A DNA stretch of 5,249 nt from Nitrososphaeraceae archaeon (GTDB lineage: Archaea > Thermoproteota > Nitrososphaeria > Nitrososphaerales > Nitrososphaeraceae). The position numbers and the translations under genes were made by a program. The DNA is taken from positions 1 to 5,249 of the forward strand of contig JAJNBK010000055.1 of NCBI GenBank assembly GCA_021155845.1, given 5' to 3'. Below the pieces are notes generated by a model. It saw only the letters and a list, made by a program, of their open reading frames with translations. It searched no databases and was not told where the DNA came from. Positions 1 through 5,249 of the stretch are shown here, piece after piece. Position 1 is the first letter of the stretch. Each line of letters starts with the position of its first letter.

Positions 1-123
1 AACCAGGTTGTAACTAGATAAAATATACTAAAACAATGTGCTTCTAATAGTTTAACATTAAATGACGGTAAATATTAAAATTAGGCAAGACATGGTAAAA
101 TTCTATCATATTTAGGGATAGAT
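1..123 (+). promoter_or_regulatory. Non-coding leader upstream of GAPDH with TATA-like element
   Basis: No convincing gene is visible here. An AT-rich stretch, TAAATATTA at about 69-77, resembles an archaeal TATA box. If it works at the usual distance of about 25 bases, transcription would start near 98-102 and leave a leader of roughly 22-26 bases before the TTG at 124. A second AT-rich patch at about 17-33 is a weaker alternative. AGGGAT at 114-119 is at best a poor ribosome-binding site. The GAPDH frame is closed upstream by a TAG at 82-84, with no ATG, GTG or TTG between that stop and 124. The promoter call is inference from base composition and position only. Confidence 0.35.
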
Positions 124-1206
124 TTGGCTAAGATATTTATAAATGGTTATGGAAATATTGGCCGCCGCCTTGCCTCCGCACTTTCTCTTGATAAAGAAAT
201 TCAATTTGTCGGAATAGCAAAATATACGGCAGATGAGAAAACTAAAGAAGCTTTAGAAAATCGCTTTAATGTTTATGTTCCTAAAGATATCATAAACAAG
301 TTCAAAGAGAAAGATTACGATATTGCTGGCACGCTGACAGAAGCAATTGATGAAAGCGATTTAATTATTGATGCAGCGAAAGAGGGTACTGGGTACGATA
401 ATAAGAAAAACCTGTATGAGCCAATGAACAAGAGTGCTATTTTTAAAAAGCTATATGAGCCGATGAACAAGAGGGCTATTTTTCAGGGTGGTGAAGAAAG
501 ACATGGTGACAGATCGGTAGCTGAAATGATTCATAATTCCAGAGTAAATTATGATAAGGCACTAGGCAAAAAGTATGTCATTCAAGGGAGCTGTAATGTT
601 TCTGGTATGGGAAGAATTATACAACCATTACTAGAAAAATTCGGAGACGAAATCAGAAGGTTCGATGTCTCTCTTATCCGAAGATGGGCTGATCTTGAAG
701 ATTCAAAAGAAGTAAAGGATTCTATTGAGTGGGATAAAAATCCTCACCATCAAGATGACGTCAAAGATTTTATTCCTTCAGTTAATCTCTATGTAGATTC
801 CTTTAAAGTTCCGTCTAGGATGATGCATCTACATCACATGTTAATACATTTTAAAGGGAAGGCTCCATCTAGGGATGAAGTAATCGAAACATTTAGGAAG
901 GAATTCGGGGTAGCCATATTAAACTCAGCAAAAGGAACAGCAGACATCAGAAAAAAAGCTTTCCAATTAGCATTTCAACATGGCGACACTAATATGATTC
1001 ATATTCATACAGAAGTGCTCAAGGTTCAGGATGATCTTCTAAAGATTTCATATTCAGATGATCAAACTGGGATGGTAATTCCTGAGAACTACATGCTTAT
1101 TCAATCAATGATTCATGGATGTAGCCGAGGAGAAGCAATCAAAAAGACAGATAATTTATTTCAAATTACAAGAAAAAGAAGCCTCTTAGAAGAAGAATTC
1201 AGGTAG
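124..1206 (+). CDS. gap: Archaeal-type (class II) glyceraldehyde-3-phosphate dehydrogenase
   Basis: Phosphorylating GAPDH interconverts glyceraldehyde-3-phosphate and 1,3-bisphosphoglycerate with NAD(P) in the cytosol; in autotrophic archaea it is expected to run mainly toward gluconeogenesis. Visible landmarks are the N-terminal Rossmann motif GYGNIGRR (residues 8-15), QGGE (121-124), the active-site segment GSCNVSGM (155-162) with presumed nucleophile Cys157, RRWAD (186-190), the H-H-x-x-D-V element with His208/His209, VPSRMMHLH (229-237) and MVIPEN (317-322). Many archaeal members read C-N-T-T-G, so this one is a variant. The 360 residues exceed the usual roughly 335-345, and a 13-residue tandem duplication at 97-122 explains much of the excess. 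The TTG start is the only usable start after the upstream in-frame stop, and it places the Rossmann motif at the expected distance. First gene of the plus-strand block. Family call is firm; cofactor and flux direction are inference. Confidence 0.93.
   Translation: MAKIFINGYGNIGRRLASALSLDKEIQFVGIAKYTADEKTKEALENRFNVYVPKDIINKFKEKDYDIAGTLTEAIDESDLIIDAAKEGTGYDNKKNLYEPMNKSAIFKKLYEPMNKRAIFQGGEERHGDRSVAEMIHNSRVNYDKALGKKYVIQGSCNVSGMGRIIQPLLEKFGDEIRRFDVSLIRRWADLEDSKEVKDSIEWDKNPHHQDDVKDFIPSVNLYVDSFKVPSRMMHLHHMLIHFKGKAPSRDEVIETFRKEFGVAILNSAKGTADIRKKAFQLAFQHGDTNMIHIHTEVLKVQDDLLKISYSDDQTGMVIPENYMLIQSMIHGCSRGEAIKKTDNLFQITRKRSLLEEEFR
412..489 (+). repeat. In-frame 39-base tandem duplication inside the GAPDH gene
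   Basis: Two adjacent 39-base units (412-450 and 451-489) encode LYEPMNKSAIFKK and LYEPMNKRAIFQG, identical at 10 of 13 residues. Over the first 33 bases I count three mismatches: two silent third-position changes and one Ser/Arg change. The last six bases are mostly different. Other archaeal GAPDHs have one such segment leading into Q-G-G-E, so the first unit looks like the inserted copy. The reading frame is kept and everything downstream is intact. The silent differences suggest the duplication has existed for some time and is not an assembly error. Confidence 0.9.
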
Positions 1207-1214
1207 AAATAGTA

Positions 1215-1364
1215 ATGAAGATAAAAAATCATGACTTTTTACTCTTACAATCTTTTTTAGGACTCCAATACTTAAATCAGAGCATTTTAGTCAGTCAAAA
1301 AGCACTAATCAATACAGAAGCTTTAATTAAAGGACATTGCCCGAGGTTTAGGCAGAGAGAATAA
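1215..1364 (+). CDS. Possible small protein of 49 residues, function unknown
   Basis: An ATG at 1215 opens a frame that runs to TAA at 1362-1364. It fills the gap between GAPDH (stop at 1206) and GalT (start at 1366) almost exactly, leaving 8 bases before it and 1 base after it. The product begins MKIKNHDFLLLQSFLGLQYL and ends in a basic tail, HCPRFRQRE. I see no recognised domain, signal peptide or clear membrane helix. AGGT at 1201-1204, inside the GAPDH end, is a weak ribosome-binding candidate 10 bases before the ATG. The tight spacing on both sides supports a translated small gene. Against it, in DNA this AT-rich an open run of this length in one given frame arises by chance a few percent of the time. 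It could also be a decayed remnant or a long GalT leader. Confidence 0.35.
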   Translation: MKIKNHDFLLLQSFLGLQYLNQSILVSQKALINTEALIKGHCPRFRQRE

Positions 1365-1365
1365 T

Positions 1366-2397
1366 TTGGGTTATTTACGAAAGGATTATGTTCTTGACAA
1401 ATTCGTCATAGTTCCCAAACTCACAGATGAAACAATACCAAATGAAAAATCTTCGGATACTAGGTGTCCTTATTGTCCAGGCAATGAGTATATGACAGAG
1501 CCAGCCTTGATTTCTTTAGTTGCAAAAGATGGAATGCTTCAACGTTTGTCTGATAGTGATGAAAACGTTGTTGGAGATTGGTGTGTCAGGGTCTTCCAAA
1601 GCAGTACTCCCGCTGTAACAAAGAATTCTACTACAATCTATACTGATAAGCCTCTCTATAGCGAACCTGCTTACGGCTATCATCAAGTCGTTGTTGCTTC
1701 ACCCGAGCATGATCAGAAATTATCTCAGATATCTGTAGACCAATGGGCAAATGTCTTGCTGGTTATCCAAGATAGGGTTAGATGGTTATACACACAAAAA
1801 AGCGTATCTTATGTTTGTATATTTGTCAATAGCGGACATATGGCAGGAACCCCTTACGATCATCCTCACTTAAACGTATTAACTTTCTCTGCCATCCCTC
1901 CGACAATTGAGTTAGAAGCGGACGCTTCTCATAAATATATGAATGAAAATGGAATTTGTCCTGCGTGCAGTATAATTTCTATAGAATCGAGTGGTCCAAG
2001 ACAAATATTAGATACCGAGAGCTTCCTTACCTTCTCCCCATGGGCACCTACTTATCCGTTTGAATTCTGGATATATCCAAAGCGACATACTACTGCATTC
2101 TCAAAAATAACTCAAAAAGAAATAAACGATCTAGCATTAATGCTACGCGCCACTTTAGGAGGAATGTCAAAAGCACTTAAAGATGCTCCGTTCAATCTTG
2201 TTTTCCATTTGGCTCCAGAAAAAAAGAATAGTCGTCAGATTCATTGGCACATAGAAGTTTATCCACAACTTAATATGTGGTCAGGATTAGAGCGAGGTTT
2301 TGGAGTTTACATTAATGATATACTACCAGAAAAGTCTGCAGAAGTTTTAGGTTCCTCATGTAGAAGAGAGTTAGCTGAACTTGTTGGAATTATTTAG
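1366..2397 (+). CDS. galT: GalT-type galactose-1-phosphate uridylyltransferase (HIT superfamily)
   Basis: The family transfers UMP between UDP-glucose and galactose-1-phosphate through a uridylyl-histidine intermediate (Leloir pathway). Seen here: a LRKDYVLDKFVIVP start typical of the family, the Cys pair CPYC (34-37), SPEHD (112-116) with His115, the active-site segment with H-P-H at 166-168 (His168 the expected nucleophile), a second Cys pair CPAC (198-201), FWIYPKRH (234-241), and His281 with H-W-H at 293-295. Cys34, Cys37, His115 and His166 match the zinc ligands of E. coli GalT; Glu182 or Glu184 with His281, His293 and His295 match its second metal site. The Gln that normally closes the H-P-H-x-Q motif is Asn170. 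Length 343 is normal. The TTG start is preferred because the open frame upstream to about 1327 has no ATG, GTG or TTG. Substrate may be another hexose-1-phosphate; NDP-sugar phosphorylases share this fold. Confidence 0.88.
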   Translation: MGYLRKDYVLDKFVIVPKLTDETIPNEKSSDTRCPYCPGNEYMTEPALISLVAKDGMLQRLSDSDENVVGDWCVRVFQSSTPAVTKNSTTIYTDKPLYSEPAYGYHQVVVASPEHDQKLSQISVDQWANVLLVIQDRVRWLYTQKSVSYVCIFVNSGHMAGTPYDHPHLNVLTFSAIPPTIELEADASHKYMNENGICPACSIISIESSGPRQILDTESFLTFSPWAPTYPFEFWIYPKRHTTAFSKITQKEINDLALMLRATLGGMSKALKDAPFNLVFHLAPEKKNSRQIHWHIEVYPQLNMWSGLERGFGVYINDILPEKSAEVLGSSCRRELAELVGII

Positions 2398-2430
2398 GTA
2401 CGACATGATTACTTAGCAAAATGAAAGTTA

Positions 2431-2877
2431 ATGCCAAAATTAGAAACCTGGGTAGCCATTGGATCATTAGGAATGTGTATTATGTTTATAGCGCTAATAT
2501 TATCATTTTTTAACTTTCTTCTAGGACCAAAAGGTAACGGTCCAGACGTTTATGTCGATCCAACAGGAGTAATGATCCAATTGATTTCAATATCGGGAGC
2601 AGCTATTTTAATTCTTGCAGGTACTGTTTTTGGACTTACGAAATCTTATGGTACCATTCACGCTGCAATCATTTTGATAACAACAGGCATAATTTTGATA
2701 GTGGGCATGATTGCTGCATGGACGTTACTTCTGAAAATTAATGAACAGTTCGTTGGTGGCGGAATCGATATTATTCCTTATATTTTTATAGTTGCTGGTA
2801 TGGGCATTGCAACTCTAGGCATCTATTTATTCAAAAAATCAAAAAACTATCGAAATTTAGAAGTCGAAATTCATTGA
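2431..2877 (+). CDS. Four-helix integral membrane protein, function unknown
   Basis: I do not recognise this 148-residue protein. Four hydrophobic segments stand out, at about residues 7-31, 46-68, 75-100 and 112-134. The basic C-terminal tail (KKSKNYR, 135-141) and Lys71 in the second loop suggest both ends and that loop face the cytoplasm. The two outside loops would then be GPKGNGPDVYVDPTG (32-46) and the glycine-rich stretch near 104-112. No catalytic motif, Cys pair or signal-peptide cleavage site is evident. The ATG lies 33 bases after the GalT stop with no clear Shine-Dalgarno. Its TGA stop overlaps the TTG of the next gene as TTGA, so the two are probably translated together. A role in anchoring or exporting the glycan product is conceivable but only inference from context. 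Confidence 0.8.
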   Translation: MPKLETWVAIGSLGMCIMFIALILSFFNFLLGPKGNGPDVYVDPTGVMIQLISISGAAILILAGTVFGLTKSYGTIHAAIILITTGIILIVGMIAAWTLLLKINEQFVGGGIDIIPYIFIVAGMGIATLGIYLFKKSKNYRNLEVEIH

Positions 2878-4340
2878 ATGAGAAACATAATCAATTAGAT
2901 ATCAATTTATCGAGAAATCTTCTCCCAATCAAGATATCAAAGGAGATGCTAGATAATATTTTTAGTTTGGCTAAATCACAAAATAGCCCTGTCTTATCCA
3001 TCGTCATTGGAACCAAACCCGATTTTTATAAACAAGCACCAATTGTGGTAGAAGCGATAAAAGAGAAAGTACCTGTATTTGTTATAGACACTGGTCAGCA
3101 TTTTGACGAATTGTTAGGTTTTGGTATAAAAGAATTCGATTTAGAAAATACTGTTGGCTGCAATTTGCAAATTCGTGGGGATCTGATGGAGAAAGCGAGC
3201 GAACTGATTCTTAAATTTGGATCGTTTGGAAGATATTGTATGAATCAATTCGGCATAGATTTACAATTGCTTCCAGTCGTCCATGGAGATACCCTGGTTG
3301 CTGGAATCGCTCCTCTGGCTTGGGTTTTTGGTATGGGACAAAAGGTAGCACAGAATGAGGCTGGATTGAGATCAATGAGTCCGCAGGCAATGAAGCATTT
3401 AAAAATTCATCAAGAACCGACCAAAAGTATTATTGAACAGTTCATTGCGGATCAATTTCAAGGTGAATGGTTTCTAGCAAGAGAAGAACCATTTCCGGAG
3501 CAAATTGATACATGGATTTGTTCTGCAGGAACAAAATATTTTTTTGCGCCAACACAGCTCAATAAAGATAATCTTGTTAGGGAAGGATATCCTGAAGAAT
3601 TAATTTACGTGGTAGGTAATTCAGTAGTTGACGCAATCCACTTAAAACGCAGACAGAAATCTCCGGAGAGTATATTTGACATTTATCCAAAATTAGAAAA
3701 TGGCCAATGGATAAGAATGGATATACATAGGCGTGAGAATCTTACCCGTCATAGATTTACTTCTATCATCAACGGACTTATCAACCTGATAGAAAAAACA
3801 GAACACAAAGTCGTCCTTGTAATGCTCAATGCTACCGCCTCTGCTTTGAAGTCATATAATTTGCAAGAAAAATTATATAATCTTTCTATAGATTTCCCCG
3901 ATAAGTTTATCATAACCCCATTATGGAGAGAGTACGCACACGTCATTGAATTTCTCGATAGCGGGCATTGCTGGGCAGAAATGACTGACTCAGGCTCTAT
4001 GCAGGAAGAGCTGATGTATTTCCCCGAAGTCTTATCATTGACCGTGAGATTAAATACTGACAGACCGGAAACGATATTTGAAGCAAAGAGCAACATCCTT
4101 ATTCCACCCGTAAATCCGTCTTGGATTACCTCTATGGTTAGTGAAGCATTTGATAAAAATCACAGTTTAGGTTTCAATTTAAAGAATAAAAAACCCCTTT
4201 ATGGACAGCCCGGAAAAGTATCGAGGAATATTGTGAGCATCATTAAGAAGGAGTTTGAAAATGGCAATGCAAGCTTTTATCCGTGGCTCCATCAAAGAAT
4301 AAATCTCTGGAAAGAGAATCATGGGTTAGATTATTTATAA
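2874..4340 (+). CDS. UDP-N-acetylglucosamine 2-epimerase family protein (WecB/MnaA-like), extended
   Basis: The non-hydrolysing family interconverts UDP-GlcNAc and UDP-ManNAc, feeding ManNAc-type sugars into surface glycans. Seen in order: GTKPDFYKQAP (46-56), TGQHFDELL (73-81), VHGDT (136-140), NEAGLRS (161-167), PFPEQ (206-210), FAPTQ (224-228), VGNSVVDA (247-254), IHRREN (284-289), TDSGSMQEE (371-379) and DRPET (396-400). Asp139, Glu162, Glu209 and His285 align with the four catalytic residues of E. coli WecB (Asp95, Glu117, Glu131, His213). At 488 residues it is about 100 longer than usual: roughly 40 extra at the N-terminus, an insertion of about 25-30 within 168-205, and a longer C-terminus. 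Some binding motifs differ: Q-N-E-A-G for H-V-E-A-G, S-G-S for S-G-G, and LNAT for the usual LNP. The TTG start overlaps the upstream stop by 4 bases; an ATG four bases later hits a stop quickly in another frame. Fold is firm, exact substrate unproven. Confidence 0.85.
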   Translation: MNEKHNQLDINLSRNLLPIKISKEMLDNIFSLAKSQNSPVLSIVIGTKPDFYKQAPIVVEAIKEKVPVFVIDTGQHFDELLGFGIKEFDLENTVGCNLQIRGDLMEKASELILKFGSFGRYCMNQFGIDLQLLPVVHGDTLVAGIAPLAWVFGMGQKVAQNEAGLRSMSPQAMKHLKIHQEPTKSIIEQFIADQFQGEWFLAREEPFPEQIDTWICSAGTKYFFAPTQLNKDNLVREGYPEELIYVVGNSVVDAIHLKRRQKSPESIFDIYPKLENGQWIRMDIHRRENLTRHRFTSIINGLINLIEKTEHKVVLVMLNATASALKSYNLQEKLYNLSIDFPDKFIITPLWREYAHVIEFLDSGHCWAEMTDSGSMQEELMYFPEVLSLTVRLNTDRPETIFEAKSNILIPPVNPSWITSMVSEAFDKNHSLGFNLKNKKPLYGQPGKVSRNIVSIIKKEFENGNASFYPWLHQRINLWKENHGLDYL

Positions 4341-4349
4341 GACTGTTGA

Positions 4350-4377
4350 CATAATGCCTCTCTCCGTTATATGTTTT
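4350..4377 (+). terminator. Weak candidate terminator for the plus-strand block
   Basis: About 10 bases after the epimerase-family stop, ACATAA (4349-4354) can pair imperfectly with TTATATGT (4367-4374, two-base bulge), followed by a TTTT run at 4374-4377. Archaeal termination mostly relies on T-runs, and this one is short. A further T-rich tract at 4419-4426 (TTTTCTTT) is an equal or better alternative. Position is suggestive, sequence support is thin. Confidence 0.2.
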
Positions 4378-4485
4378 CATCAATAACCAAAAAAACATCA
4401 TGTTGTCGTTGGCTATACTTTTCTTTAAAAGGATACTAAATCATTGTCTCAACGAAAAATATCCTTGTAATTGGAAATTCAAAGT

Positions 4486-4491
4486 AAAAAA
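4486..4491 (-). terminator. Candidate T-run terminator for the nucleotidyltransferase gene
   Basis: Six adenines on the plus strand give a T6 run on the minus strand, starting 33 bases beyond the TAG stop of the nucleotidyltransferase. A longer T7 run on the same strand lies at 4389-4395. Oligo-T tracts shortly after a stop codon are the usual archaeal termination signal. No stable hairpin accompanies them. Confidence 0.3.
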
Positions 4492-4524
4492 CATTTCAAG
4501 ACAGAGATACTTATTATTATTCTC

Positions 4525-5235
4525 CTATATCTTACCCAATTTTCTAACATATTTTTTGTATACCTCAAGATAAGATTTCTTATCACCTATATCAACAAAG
4601 CCTGATGATCCTATTCTAAATCCTTTTACAATCCTCTGTTGTTCAAGAGCCTTCCTTACTGCGTCGTCCATTCCGAATGCACTTGAGTTGGGAATAAAGT
4701 TAAGGAATGACGGCTCTATAACATAACAGCCAATGTTAATTAGACCACTAACCTCAGGTTTTTCTCTCCAACTGATGATTCTATCCTCTTTTCCGTCAAC
4801 ATCTATAAAACCGTACTTTAGATTTGTCTTATAAGATAATAATGCCATCGAAACCAATGCTTTCGACTCTTTATGCGCATCTATCATCTTTTGAAGATTG
4901 AATTCGTAGATTGAATCTCCGTACAAACATACAAAAGTCTCATTTAACAATTTTTCTGCGCTTTTCAATTGTCCTGCTGTAGCCAAGGGTCTTTCTGATT
5001 TAGCATATTGTATCTTCATGCCAAATCTACCTCCATCTTCAAAATAGTCCTCTATTATTCTGTGAAGGTAACTTACGCAAATAACTATTTGATCTATACC
5101 ATTATTCTTTTTTAGCCATTCAAGTATGTGCTCAAGAAGTGGCTTATTTCCTATGGGCAGCATAGGTTTAGGAATGAAAAAAGTATATGGTTGCAATCTG
5201 GTTCCCAGACCGCCAGCAAGGATTACTGCTTTCAT
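4525..5235 (-). CDS. Sugar-1-phosphate nucleotidyltransferase (NTP_transferase family)
   Basis: The family couples a hexose-1-phosphate to an NTP, giving an NDP-sugar and pyrophosphate. The signature GGLGTRLQPYT (residues 8-18) binds the nucleotide; PKPMLPIGNKP (22-32) supplies the conserved Lys; YGDS (105-108) carries the metal-binding Asp107; EKP is at 158-160, NIGCYV at 167-172 and FVDIGDKKSY at 213-222. The usual P-L-G-T-A-G segment reads PLATAG (83-88). At 236 residues it is a single catalytic domain with no left-handed beta-helix tail, like RfbA-, MurU- or mannose-1-phosphate guanylyltransferase-type catalytic domains. Sequence alone does not decide between glucose and mannose, or between dTTP, UTP and GTP. 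The ATG start gives the standard MKAVILAGG opening. It converges on the epimerase-family gene, consistent with a shared nucleotide-sugar role, but is transcribed separately. No strong Shine-Dalgarno is visible. Confidence 0.9.
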   Translation of the reverse strand: MKAVILAGGLGTRLQPYTFFIPKPMLPIGNKPLLEHILEWLKKNNGIDQIVICVSYLHRIIEDYFEDGGRFGMKIQYAKSERPLATAGQLKSAEKLLNETFVCLYGDSIYEFNLQKMIDAHKESKALVSMALLSYKTNLKYGFIDVDGKEDRIISWREKPEVSGLINIGCYVIEPSFLNFIPNSSAFGMDDAVRKALEQQRIVKGFRIGSSGFVDIGDKKSYLEVYKKYVRKLGKI

Positions 5236-5249
5236 ATCTCATCGTCATA
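5232..5249 (-). other. Possible 3' end of an upstream minus-strand gene
   Basis: Reading the minus strand from the window edge, one frame gives Y-D-D-E-I followed by TGA at 5234-5232. That TGA would overlap the ATG of the nucleotidyltransferase as ATGA, a common overlap between co-transcribed genes. Only five codons are visible, so chance is a full alternative. If real, the nucleotidyltransferase is not the first gene of its operon. Confidence 0.15.

Larger units (their letters stand above)
4341..4524. other. Convergent intergenic region
   Basis: This 184-base stretch lies between two genes that end toward each other, so it should hold the 3' ends of both transcripts. I see no RNA gene or mobile-element end. 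A 7-base inverted repeat (AAGGATA at 4429-4435, TATCCTT at 4460-4466) has a 24-base loop and is too weak to call a hairpin with confidence. A plus-strand frame is open from 4355 to 4570 with an ATG at 4400; it runs 49 bases into the end of the minus-strand gene in antisense and is judged probably non-coding. Confidence 0.7.

Noticed and set aside
412..489. Tandem repeat read as a frameshift or assembly error breaking GAPDH
   Set aside because: Each unit is 39 bases, so the frame is kept. The copies differ at silent sites, and all downstream GAPDH motifs are intact.
1327..1365. N-terminal extension of GalT upstream of the TTG
   Set aside because: The frame is open back to 1327, but it contains no ATG, GTG or TTG, and the TTG at 1366 gives the normal family N-terminus.
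2421..2513. ATG at 2421 as an alternative start for the membrane protein
   Set aside because: It is in a different frame and meets a TAA after about 30 codons; the ATG at 2431 opens the full hydrophobic frame.
3749..4096. A 115-codon open frame on the minus strand
   Set aside because: It lies wholly inside the epimerase-family gene, opposite its HRREN-to-TDSG region, where the plus-strand protein carries clear family motifs. Its product matches no family I recognise.
4429..4466. Inverted repeat AAGGATA / TATCCTT as a terminator hairpin or regulatory stem
   Set aside because: The stem is only 7 base pairs, the loop is 24 bases, and no T-run follows directly. This is within chance for AT-rich sequence.
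4508..4522. TTA triplet run (TTATTATTATT) near the end of the nucleotidyltransferase
   Set aside because: About three to four units is ordinary low complexity, too short to call a microsatellite.

Overview
The window looks archaeal, most likely a Thaumarchaeota/Nitrososphaeria-type ammonia oxidiser or a close relative. The strongest evidence is a glyceraldehyde-3-phosphate dehydrogenase of the archaeal class (Rossmann motif, an S-C-N-x-x-G active site, an H-H-x-x-D-V motif and a V-I-P-E-N motif), which is unlike the bacterial/eukaryotic GapA class. The DNA is AT-rich, three of the five well-supported genes start with TTG, and no gene has a strong Shine-Dalgarno site. The lineage within Archaea is inferred from these traits and was not tested.

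Layout. Positions 1-123 are a non-coding leader with an archaeal TATA-like element. A compact plus-strand block follows: archaeal-type GAPDH (124-1206), a possible 49-residue small protein that fills the next gap (1215-1364), a GalT-type hexose-1-phosphate uridylyltransferase (1366-2397), a four-helix membrane protein of unknown function (2431-2877), and a long UDP-GlcNAc 2-epimerase-family protein (2874-4340) that overlaps the membrane gene by 4 bases. A 184-base convergent intergenic region (4341-4524) separates this block from a minus-strand sugar-1-phosphate nucleotidyltransferase (4525-5235). That gene may itself sit downstream of another minus-strand gene cut off by the window edge.

How the genes fit together. 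GalT, the 2-epimerase homologue and the nucleotidyltransferase all act on sugar-1-phosphates or nucleotide sugars. This suggests a locus that makes activated sugars for surface glycan, exopolysaccharide or protein glycosylation. GAPDH supplies the link to central (gluconeogenic) carbon flow. The membrane protein is tied to the epimerase by the gene overlap, but nothing in its sequence gives it a function.

The families are ordinary. The points worth a second look are a 13-residue tandem duplication inside GAPDH, a Gln-to-Asn change in the GalT active-site motif, an insertion and altered motifs in the epimerase homologue, and the small ORF. I see no tRNA, rRNA, CRISPR array, insertion sequence or clear novel defence or mobile system.
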